A stretch of 5,010 bases of DNA, from NCBI GenBank assembly GCA_948629335.1, contig CAPHZB010000081.1, positions 1 through 5,010 of the forward strand, in the 5' to 3' direction. The translations under genes and the position numbers were made by a program. This document shows positions 1 to 5,010 of this stretch, in pieces (within the stretch, counting starts at the first letter, position 1; every line of letters starts with the position of its first letter). The DNA comes from an uncultured Bacilli bacterium. GTDB taxonomy: Bacteria; Bacillota_I; Bacilli_A; RF39; UBA660. The notes beneath the pieces are model-generated. The model was not told where the DNA came from. It did no database searches and worked only from the letters and a program-made list of their open reading frames with translations.

Positions 1-48
1 GTGTATAGTGGACTTTCACCACCTAGTTATATGCCATGCCTGGCACAC
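1..48 (-). mobile_element. Group II intron, 5' end only (class C-like by location)
   Basis: Read on the minus strand from position 48, the sequence opens with GTGTGCCAGGCATGGC and continues to AGGTGGTGAAAGTCCAC. Bacterial group II introns start with GUGYG, and the first part of domain I carries a small hairpin followed by a GGUGAAAGUCC-type stem-loop. From memory, the Oceanobacillus iheyensis class C intron has the same layout (GUGUGCCCGGCAUGGG, then GGGUGAGAGUCCC). Two hairpins are visible here: GCCA/TGGC closing a GGCA loop, and GTGG/CCAC closing TGAAAGT. The predicted 5' splice boundary lies between 49 and 48, right after the T run of the murE terminator, which is the typical target of class C introns. 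Only 48 bases are visible, so the ribozyme core and any reverse transcriptase lie beyond position 1 and cannot be judged. The element points the same way as murE. Confidence 0.72.
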
Positions 49-49
49 A

Positions 50-80
50 AAAAAGATTTATATTTAAGATAAATCTTTTT
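50..80 (-). terminator. Intrinsic terminator of the murF-murE operon
   Basis: Positions 50-61 pair perfectly with 69-80 (12 bp, AAAAAGATTTAT on the minus strand) around a 7-base loop. On the minus strand the hairpin ends in a run of six T, five of them also in the stem. The upstream arm encodes the last residues of MurE, and the murE stop codon (64-66) sits in the loop, so termination is packed into the gene end. The stem has only one G:C pair, and its near symmetry means it might also work on the plus strand. It would separate the operon from the intron that starts two bases beyond the hairpin. Confidence 0.8.
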
Positions 81-1449
81 CTATTGGATTTTTTTCTATA
101 TATTCATGTACAATTTCTTGATCTGAAAAATGATGTTTTTCCTTTCCTATAATTTGATAATCTTCATGACCTTTTCCAAGTATCATCAATATATCTTTAT
201 CTTTTAACATAGACATTCCCTTCAAAATAGCTTCTTTTCTGTCAACAATAGCTTCATGATTGTCTTGTTTCACCCCTTTTAAAATATCTTCTAAAATAAG
301 GTTCGGATCTTCCGTTCTTGGATTGTCACTTGTATAGATAACATAGTCAGAATTTACCTCAGCGGCATGCCCCATAATTGGTCTTTTTAATGGATCTCTG
401 TCCCCTCCACATCCAACAATGGTAATGACTTTGCCTTTTTTATATTCTTTAGAACTTTCTAACACATTGATTACTGCGTCTGGGGTATGTGCATAGTCCA
501 CAAAAATACTATTTGTTCCATAAGGAATAAGTTCCATACGTCCTTTTGGTGCTTGTAAAGTTTCATTCAAGTTAAGAATTTCTTCTATTTTAAATCCTAA
601 GCTTTCAACAAGTAAAAGAGAAGTTAAATAATTGTAAACATTATATCTTCCTACCATAGGAATGTTGGTCTCATATAGTGTATCTTTAAAGGAAAAACGA
701 AAATGAGTTCCTAGATTTGAAAAATCAATAGAAAGTATTTGAACGTCTCCTTCTTTAGAACTAATGGTAATGTTTTTATTTTCTTCTAATAAGAAATGTG
801 TATAGTTTTCATCATCTTTATTAAGAACAGCAATTTTATCCCCTCTTGTTTTTGTAAATAGAATTCTTTTGGCATCTCTATAATTTTCTATTGTTTTATG
901 ATAATCTAGATGGTCCTGTGTTAAGTTGGTGAATGCTACTTCATCATAGGTAATTCCATAAATACGATTTAAATCTAAAGCGTGGGAAGAAACCTCCATA
1001 ACGACAACTTCGCAACCTGCTTCTTTTGCTTCTAAAAACATTTCATATAAAAGATCAGTATCTGGTGTTGTATTGTTTAATTCCCGAGATTCTCCCGGAT
1101 AATAAAAACCAATCGTTCCAATATAAGCACATTTTTTTTCTAATTTTGTTAACATTTGGTAAATTAAATAACAAATGGTGGTCTTCCCGTTTGTACCTGT
1201 CACACCAATAAATTTCATATCTGAAAATTTTGGATAATAGTTTTCATACAAGTACTTATCTAAATATTCTCTTGTATTCGGAACAATTACTGTTTCTACA
1301 GGATAATTTCCTTCCTCACATATAATCTTTGTTGCCCCAGCCTCAATAGCTGCTTCAATATAATCATGTCCATCACGACTAACGTTACGAATCGCAATAA
1401 ATGTATCCCCTGGTTTTACTTTTCTTGAATCTGTTTTAATATCAATCAT
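64..1449 (-). CDS. murE: UDP-MurNAc-L-Ala-D-Glu:meso-diaminopimelate ligase (MurE)
   Basis: Cytoplasmic ATP-dependent Mur ligase that adds the third stem-peptide residue to UDP-MurNAc-L-Ala-D-Glu. The 461 residues show the family order: N-terminal substrate domain (about 1-78, with TDSRKVKPGD at 6-15), P-loop GVTGTNGKTT at 82-91, TTPDT at 127-131, EVSSHAL at 152-158, TNLTQDHLDYH at 174-184, the likely carbamylated lysine K194 (YRDAK), GRYNVYN at 267-273, DYAHTPD at 318-324, GCGGDRD at 346-352 and KGHED at 426-430. DNPR at 375-378 is the signature of meso-diaminopimelate-adding enzymes; lysine-adding Gram-positive enzymes have another residue in place of Arg. The ATG follows AGGAGG by five bases, so this start is well supported, although it leaves the N-terminus some 20-30 residues shorter than usual. 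It lies 11 bases behind murF and is probably co-transcribed with it. All catalytic motifs are intact. Confidence 0.96.
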   Translation of the reverse strand: MIDIKTDSRKVKPGDTFIAIRNVSRDGHDYIEAAIEAGATKIICEEGNYPVETVIVPNTREYLDKYLYENYYPKFSDMKFIGVTGTNGKTTICYLIYQMLTKLEKKCAYIGTIGFYYPGESRELNNTTPDTDLLYEMFLEAKEAGCEVVVMEVSSHALDLNRIYGITYDEVAFTNLTQDHLDYHKTIENYRDAKRILFTKTRGDKIAVLNKDDENYTHFLLEENKNITISSKEGDVQILSIDFSNLGTHFRFSFKDTLYETNIPMVGRYNVYNYLTSLLLVESLGFKIEEILNLNETLQAPKGRMELIPYGTNSIFVDYAHTPDAVINVLESSKEYKKGKVITIVGCGGDRDPLKRPIMGHAAEVNSDYVIYTSDNPRTEDPNLILEDILKGVKQDNHEAIVDRKEAILKGMSMLKDKDILMILGKGHEDYQIIGKEKHHFSDQEIVHEYIEKNPIEKDLS

Positions 1450-1454
1450 AAAAT

Positions 1455-1460
1455 CCTCCT
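1455..1460 (-). promoter_or_regulatory. Ribosome binding site of murE
   Basis: AGGAGG on the minus strand, five bases before the ATG at 1449. It fills most of the 11-base gap behind the murF stop codon (1461-1463). It fixes the short MurE N-terminus and indicates translation from the same mRNA as murF. Confidence 0.85.
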
Positions 1461-3020
1461 CTATTCATTAAATAAATCTGGTAAATCATTTTCAAGAAGT
1501 ACATAAGCATCCTTCATACCTCTTACTACATTAAATGCCTCAAATACATCATCAAAAACATAAATTTTCGTTTTTGGATAATTTGATGCAAGTAATCCTT
1601 CATATATAGGTTTTGTCTGATTTTTTCCTACTAGAATGACTAAATCACAAACTTGGGCGATTTGTGTACCAAATGCATAATTTAATTCATATTGTTTTTC
1701 CTTTAATTCAATCATTCCTGGTGTAATAATAACCTTTTTCCCTGGCATTAATCCAAGTGTTTCAACAGCCATCTTTGCTCCTACTGGATTGGAATTATAA
1801 GCATCATCAATAATATTCAAATTTGCCATTTTTTTCATTTCTAAACGATGTTCAATCGTCTTTATTCCACGTACTCCCCTTATAATTTCTTCCATATTCA
1901 TACCAAGTGATTTAGCGAGTAAAACGGCAGCTATAATATTATATACATTCGCACTTCCAAGAAGTTTTGTTTCTAACTTATATTTTTTATCATCGTCTTT
2001 AAATTGAACATCAAAACACATTCCGTTACTTGTACCTTTGATATTGCTAGCATAAATATCCGCATCTTTGTTTTTGGTACTAATCCATTTAATCATACAA
2101 TCATTTTTTAAATGATAAGAAGTTTGTTTTGGATCATCCATATTTAAAATACCAATTCCGTCACTCGGTAAAGACTCTATTAATTCAAACTTTGTCTTCT
2201 GAATATTTTCTTCTGACTTAAAACTATCTAAATGGGCAACACCTATAGTTGTTAAAATACCATATTTTGGGTGAACAAAATCACAAAGTTCTTTTACTTG
2301 TCCCACCTCACAAGCACCCATTTCAGCAATAAAGTATTCCGTAAATTTATCTAAATGGTTATTAATTGTAATCATAAGTCCATAAGGAGTATTAAAGTTT
2401 TTCGGAGTGGGCATAGTATCATATTTTACATTTAAGATATCACTTAAAATATTTTTACTACTTGTTTTTCCATAGCTTCCTGTAACACCAATCACATTTA
2501 ATCTTGGCATATCTTTGATTTTAGTTTTTGCTTTATTAAAATAGTGGTAGTACACACATTTTTCAATCGGCTTATTGATTACATTTACGAAAAAAATCAC
2601 AAAATTATTAAATGATGCATACATTCCTAGAAGAAGAAGTGCATAAAATGCATCTAAATAGCTACATCCGTAGAATAAAGCACATGTAATAAGGAAAAAA
2701 GTAGTTATCATTCTTTTAATACGTGCTGTAACTTTAAAACTAATTTTCACAGCTTCTTTTTTATTTTTATTAAAATAAAGAAAAGATACAAGAAGATAGA
2801 AAATAGTCATTACAAAAATTTCTTCTTTTATGAAAAATCCCAAGAATAAAGCAAATATAAATAATAAATCTAGGGTTAAAAAAGACTTAGTTTTATTTTT
2901 AAAAATCCACTTAATATACCGATTTGAATTATTATAAAAGTTTTGTTGTAACATATGCATACTCTTTTTCATACGCATAAAAATATAGATTAAATAAATG
3001 ATGACAAATATATACTGCAT
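1461..3020 (-). CDS. murF: Membrane-anchored MurF-type ligase (UDP-MurNAc-tripeptide:D-Ala-D-Ala ligase)
   Basis: 519 residues: a hydrophobic N-terminal region joined to a complete Mur ligase. Predicted helices lie near 2-15, 46-64, 68-83, 104-118 and 122-147. The basic loops 16-45 and 84-103 and the stretch after 148 suggest N-terminus outside and ligase in the cytoplasm. Ligase motifs: P-loop GVTGSYGKTSSK at 178-189, NFNTPYG at 208-214, EMGA at 233-236, GVAHLDSF at 260-267, a KxE-type lysine near 275-279, LGSANVYN at 354-361, HRLE at 391-394, DDAYNSNP at 405-412 and the ending LLENDLPD at 508-515. DDxYNxNP and the END ending are MurF-like, as is the pairing with murE. Reaction: ATP-dependent addition of D-Ala-D-Ala to UDP-MurNAc-tripeptide. 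Oddities: usual MurF enzymes are about 450 residues and soluble, and the usual LGDMxELG is TPGMIEL here. The ATG has AGGAGG five bases upstream. Another Mur-ligase specificity is possible but less likely. Confidence 0.88.
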   Translation of the reverse strand: MQYIFVIIYLIYIFMRMKKSMHMLQQNFYNNSNRYIKWIFKNKTKSFLTLDLLFIFALFLGFFIKEEIFVMTIFYLLVSFLYFNKNKKEAVKISFKVTARIKRMITTFFLITCALFYGCSYLDAFYALLLLGMYASFNNFVIFFVNVINKPIEKCVYYHYFNKAKTKIKDMPRLNVIGVTGSYGKTSSKNILSDILNVKYDTMPTPKNFNTPYGLMITINNHLDKFTEYFIAEMGACEVGQVKELCDFVHPKYGILTTIGVAHLDSFKSEENIQKTKFELIESLPSDGIGILNMDDPKQTSYHLKNDCMIKWISTKNKDADIYASNIKGTSNGMCFDVQFKDDDKKYKLETKLLGSANVYNIIAAVLLAKSLGMNMEEIIRGVRGIKTIEHRLEMKKMANLNIIDDAYNSNPVGAKMAVETLGLMPGKKVIITPGMIELKEKQYELNYAFGTQIAQVCDLVILVGKNQTKPIYEGLLASNYPKTKIYVFDDVFEAFNVVRGMKDAYVLLENDLPDLFNE

Positions 3021-3025
3021 AACAT

Positions 3026-3031
3026 CCTCCT
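3026..3031 (-). promoter_or_regulatory. Ribosome binding site of murF
   Basis: AGGAGG on the minus strand, five bases before the ATG at 3020. An ATG nearer the site (3025-3023) is out of frame and too close to be used. The site supports the start that includes the first membrane helix. Confidence 0.8.
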
Positions 3032-3043
3032 ACCTGTAATTTC

Positions 3044-3072
3044 ATTATAACACCTATAAAAAGAAATAAAAA
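3044..3072 (-). promoter_or_regulatory. Extended -10 promoter for murF-murE
   Basis: On the minus strand TGTTATAAT (3052-3044) is a perfect extended -10 (TG, one base, TATAAT). The -35 region 17 bases upstream (3072-3067, TTTTTA) is a poor match, which extended -10 promoters tolerate. Transcription would start near 3037, giving a leader of about 17 bases that already contains the ribosome binding site, with no room for a riboswitch. The -35 region lies in the T-rich tail of the preceding gene's terminator. Confidence 0.65.
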
Positions 3073-3099
3073 GAAAAAGATAGAATTTAAACTATCTTT
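3061..3099 (-). terminator. Intrinsic terminator after the surface-protein gene
   Basis: Positions 3076-3083 pair with 3092-3099 (8 bp, AAAGATAG/CTATCTTT on the minus strand) around an 8-base loop. A T-rich tail, TTCTTTTTATTTCTT, follows at 3075-3061. The hairpin overlaps the stop codon of the gene at 3098-4123, much as the murE terminator overlaps its gene. The stem is AT-rich, so some read-through into murF is possible. Confidence 0.7.
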
Positions 3100-4123
3100 A
3101 TACACCTAAAGTGTATGGGGAAGACTCTGTTCCATCTCCTCCTGTTATTTTTAATGTTGATTTGAGTATTACGATAGGACGGATTGATCCAGTAGAACCA
3201 GTAAAATAATTGAAGATAGAGCCATCATTTCGAACAACGTGTCCAAAATATAGACCATCACTTTTATAGCCTCGAGAGGCTAACCAGTACCATACGTTTT
3301 CGGTAGTTCCCTTTTTCTTGGCCATAAGTGTTCCAATGGCTGTTTCAACTAGCTTCTTATCCATAAGATAACCTTCATCTGAAGCCTCTACCCCTGAAGA
3401 TAAAACTTGTTTTACCTGAGATTTATCATATCCCATATGCCTTGATCCTAATGTATATCTATCATCCTCATATTGTTCTGCTATTACATTTAATGTACTT
3501 ATAAAATATTTATATACAGTCCAGTTAGCATAAGCAGTATCTGGTCCTAAGTGTATTTGCTTACTTGAAACGTATTCGGAAACCAATTCCACTGTTCCAT
3601 CTTCATTTTTTCGTATAACTCTCCACATATCTAATTCACTAGGATTTATAGTTTGATGCAGATTAGAATACGTATCCGCTGCATATATTGTATAACTTGT
3701 TTTTGAAGGTATATATCTTATATAATCCCCCAATTCCACCTCATTTGCTAGTGCTGTTCTTTTACCTACTATTCTATTGCCATTTACCCAAGCTACTTTC
3801 CCTTCATTTATATCTTCTGGAATTGCATCTCCAAGAGTCTGACTTGACAGTGTTGGACATTCATACGTTCCTACAACTTTTTTACCTCCAACTAATGCTG
3901 TCTTTCCACTTAATATATCACTCGACATAGCATCCCCGTAAGCTACTTTATTATATAAATCATTTATTGAGCTTTGCACATTTGTTTGACTATTCTTATT
4001 ATAACTTACTTGATTAGATGGAGGTGTAATACTTGTTGCATTAATTCTTAGTATTCCAACAATCATACATAATAATAGTACTTCTGTTCCTACTATAATT
4101 TTATCTTTTTTTCTTTTCCTCAT
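3098..4123 (-). CDS. Exported or membrane-anchored repeat protein with lectin-like C-terminal domain
   Basis: No named gene is recognised. From the ATG at 4123 the product has 341 residues. The N-terminus is MRKRKKDK followed by a hydrophobic stretch at about 9-27, fitting a signal peptide or single membrane anchor. There is no convincing lipobox. Next come TNVQSSINDLY (47-57), a motif reminiscent of phage tail-fibre and surface proteins, then two 35-residue-period repeats (about 63-92 and 98-125). A central domain begins ELGDYIRY (130-137) and includes WRVIRKNEDGTVELVS (167-182) and TLGSRHMGY (224-232). The C-terminal part, with YWLASR (279-284), NDGS, IRPIVIL (314-320) and ITGGDGTESSPYTL, resembles DUF6273-like or C-type-lectin/FGE-fold domains of gut bacterial surface proteins. 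A GTG at 4165 would add 14 residues but lacks a ribosome binding site. The upstream neighbour is a paralogue. The role is probably binding at the cell surface; the ligand is unknown. Confidence 0.8.
   Translation of the reverse strand: MRKRKKDKIIVGTEVLLLCMIVGILRINATSITPPSNQVSYNKNSQTNVQSSINDLYNKVAYGDAMSSDILSGKTALVGGKKVVGTYECPTLSSQTLGDAIPEDINEGKVAWVNGNRIVGKRTALANEVELGDYIRYIPSKTSYTIYAADTYSNLHQTINPSELDMWRVIRKNEDGTVELVSEYVSSKQIHLGPDTAYANWTVYKYFISTLNVIAEQYEDDRYTLGSRHMGYDKSQVKQVLSSGVEASDEGYLMDKKLVETAIGTLMAKKKGTTENVWYWLASRGYKSDGLYFGHVVRNDGSIFNYFTGSTGSIRPIVILKSTLKITGGDGTESSPYTLGV
3749..3937 (-). repeat. Two 105-bp-period coding repeats in the second surface protein
   Basis: Unit one (3937-3848) reads GDAMSSDILSGKTALVGGKK and continues VVGTYECPTL. 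Unit two (3832-3749) reads GDAIPEDINEGKVAWVNGNR and continues IVGKRTAL. The units start 105 bases (35 codons) apart. The shared pattern GDAxxxDIxxGKxAxVxGxxxVG recalls short repeats in phage tail-fibre and gut Firmicutes surface proteins (recalled, not searched). Confidence 0.75.
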
Positions 4124-4129
4124 TCTCTC

Positions 4130-4133
4130 CCTC
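4130..4133 (-). promoter_or_regulatory. Ribosome binding site that sets the start at 4123
   Basis: GAGG in the purine-rich stretch GTGAGGGAGAGAATG lies six bases before the ATG at 4123. The longer in-frame GTG at 4165 has no such site, so the shorter protein, starting with a basic stretch and then the hydrophobic segment, is preferred. Confidence 0.6.
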
Positions 4134-4148
4134 ACTCTCTTATTAATT

Positions 4149-4176
4149 TCTATATAATGTTTCACATCATAGTAAA
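4149..4176 (-). promoter_or_regulatory. Possible promoter between the two paralogues
   Basis: On the minus strand TTTACT (4176-4171) and TATAGA (4154-4149) are 16 bases apart, each matching four of six consensus positions. The start would fall near 4142, upstream of the ATG at 4123 but downstream of the rejected GTG at 4165. AT-rich DNA gives such matches by chance, and no terminator is seen after the upstream gene, so the paralogues may instead share one transcript. Confidence 0.35.
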
Positions 4177-4192
4177 ATTTATCTCACATATC

Positions 4193-5010
4193 CTATATCC
4201 CAAGAATATAGGGAGAACTTTCTGTCCCAGTTCCTCCTGTTATTTTTAAACTTGATCTTAGTATTACAATAGGGCGCACATAAAAAATTCTATTATAAGC
4301 ACCTATGACCTCTCCAGAACCACCACTATATGATTCATCACTGATTCCACAAAGTGATTCTGCACTTATCCAATAAGGAGAATTTTCATCACTTCCAACT
4401 TTTTTTGCAGCTAATGTTCCTAGCGCCATTTTTATCAATTCTAAATCTTCTATGAGACTTTTTTCAAATGGCATACAATCACCCCCATCGATATACCTAG
4501 ATCCCAATGTTATTCCATTTGTTTCATATTGTTGGGCTATTTTAGTTAATACACTTTTGTAATTGCAATCCGAAGATAGCCAAAAATTTATACTAGAAAC
4601 ATAGTTTGATATAATTTCAAGAGTTCCATCTTCATTTTCTCTTATGACTCTCCATACATTCAACTCACTTGGATTAAGATTGTAATCTAAAGACCCTCCT
4701 ATATCCTCCTTAGATATTGTATAAGATGTCATACTTGGTGTATAGCTAATATAATCACCTAACTCTACTTTATCTACTAAGGCAATTGATGAATCTGGTA
4801 TCGATGATAAAGCATATGTTCCCACAATCTTATTCCCATTCACCCAAGCAATCTTACCATCTGTTATATCTTCTGGTGTCGCATCTCCAGGAGTAAGACT
4901 AGCAAGAGTTGGACATGTAAATGTTCCGACTACTTCTTTCCCTCCTACTAAGGCCTTCTTTCCTTTTAATATATCTCCTGCTGTTGCATTCCCATAGTTT
5001 GCTTTACTAT
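4193..5010 (-). CDS. Paralogous surface repeat protein, 5' end beyond the window
   Basis: The reading frame is open to the window edge: 271 codons are visible before the TAG at 4193-4195. The GTG at 4843 is not a start but the Val of AWVNGNKIVG, inside a repeat also found in the neighbour. Order: end of the linker (SKANYG), two 35-residue-period repeats, the central domain (VELGDYISYTPSMTSYTI, then WRVIRENEDGTLEIIS), TLGSRYIDGG, and a C-terminal domain ending VRPIVILRSSLKITGG and GTESSPYILGI. The layout matches the gene at 3098-4123 throughout, so the two arose by tandem duplication. By analogy an export segment is expected beyond the edge. The stretch between PYWIS and VRPIVIL (4277-4372) differs strongly from the paralogue. 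No specific function is recognised; surface binding is inferred. The gap to the next start codon is 69 bases. Confidence 0.78.
   Translation of the reverse strand, partial: SKANYGNATAGDILKGKKALVGGKEVVGTFTCPTLASLTPGDATPEDITDGKIAWVNGNKIVGTYALSSIPDSSIALVDKVELGDYISYTPSMTSYTISKEDIGGSLDYNLNPSELNVWRVIRENEDGTLEIISNYVSSINFWLSSDCNYKSVLTKIAQQYETNGITLGSRYIDGGDCMPFEKSLIEDLELIKMALGTLAAKKVGSDENSPYWISAESLCGISDESYSGGSGEVIGAYNRIFYVRPIVILRSSLKITGGTGTESSPYILGI
4808..4993 (-). repeat. Two 105-bp-period coding repeats in the first surface protein
   Basis: Unit one (4993-4904) reads GNATAGDILKGKKALVGGKE and continues VVGTFTCPTL. Unit two (4888-4808) reads GDATPEDITDGKIAWVNGNK and continues IVGTYAL. The 105-base spacing is the same as in the paralogue, and each unit resembles its counterpart there more than its own neighbour (ALVGGK in the first, AWVNGN in the second). 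The repeat pair therefore existed before the gene duplicated. Confidence 0.75.

Noticed and set aside
1..48. tRNA or riboswitch in the first 48 bases
   Set aside because: No cloverleaf or CCA end can be formed, and the order of motifs fits a group II intron 5' end much better.
1026..1211. Plus-strand reading frame of 61 codons
   Set aside because: It lies opposite the conserved P-loop region of murE, has no ribosome binding site and gives no recognisable protein.
3688..3930. Plus-strand reading frame of 80 codons
   Set aside because: It lies opposite the repeat region of the surface protein; its Leu/Tyr-rich composition is what the complement of this AT-rich coding DNA gives.
4070..4100. 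Lipoprotein signal in the complete surface protein
   Set aside because: The only cysteine sits inside the hydrophobic core (LLLCMIVG), without a proper lipobox at the end of the segment.
4124..4165. GTG start giving a 355-residue form of the complete surface protein
   Set aside because: It has no ribosome binding site and sits upstream of a possible transcription start; the ATG at 4123 has GAGG six bases upstream and yields a cleaner export segment.
4147..4174. Hairpin behind the upstream paralogue as a terminator
   Set aside because: ATGT/ACAT with flanking CTAT/ATAG pairs only imperfectly and has no T run after it.
3098..4372. Diversity-generating retroelement acting on the lectin-like domains
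   Set aside because: No reverse transcriptase of that type and no template repeat copy are visible, and the divergent stretches differ at all bases rather than at adenines only. Sequence outside the window could change this.
4841..4843. GTG as the start of the upstream paralogue
   Set aside because: The frame stays open to 5010, and the codons upstream encode repeat units matching the neighbouring paralogue.

Overview
The window comes from a low-G+C bacterium that uses the standard genetic code: Trp is encoded by TGG, stops are TAA/TAG, and ribosome binding sites are strong AGGAGG. The gene content points to a Firmicutes-type organism, possibly a gut Clostridia, Erysipelotrichia or RF39-like lineage; that placement is inference. 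All genes lie on the minus strand, so the biological reading order runs from position 5010 down to 1.

Positions 5010-3098 hold two tandem paralogous surface or secreted proteins. The first (4193 to beyond 5010) is cut by the window edge at its 5' side. The second (3098-4123) is complete and begins with a basic, hydrophobic export or anchor segment. Both carry two copies of a 35-residue-period repeat (GDAxxxDIxxGKxAxVxGxxVVGT), then a conserved central domain, then a C-terminal domain that looks C-type-lectin-like or DUF6273-like. Its middle differs sharply between the copies although both flanks are conserved. An AT-rich intrinsic terminator closes the pair.

Positions 3060-64 hold a two-gene peptidoglycan-precursor operon with its own extended -10 promoter. 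It encodes a MurF-type ligase with an added membrane domain of about 150 residues (five predicted helices), followed 11 bases later by a MurE with the DNPR motif of meso-diaminopimelate-adding enzymes. MurE adds the third stem-peptide residue and MurF adds D-Ala-D-Ala, so the pair makes UDP-MurNAc-pentapeptide. A 12-bp hairpin terminator overlaps the end of murE.

Positions 48-1 begin directly behind the T run of that terminator. They match the 5' end of a bacterial group II intron (GTGTG start, a small GCCA/TGGC hairpin, then GGTGAAAGTCC-type motif). The location just past an intrinsic terminator is the habit of class C group II introns. The rest of the intron lies outside the window.
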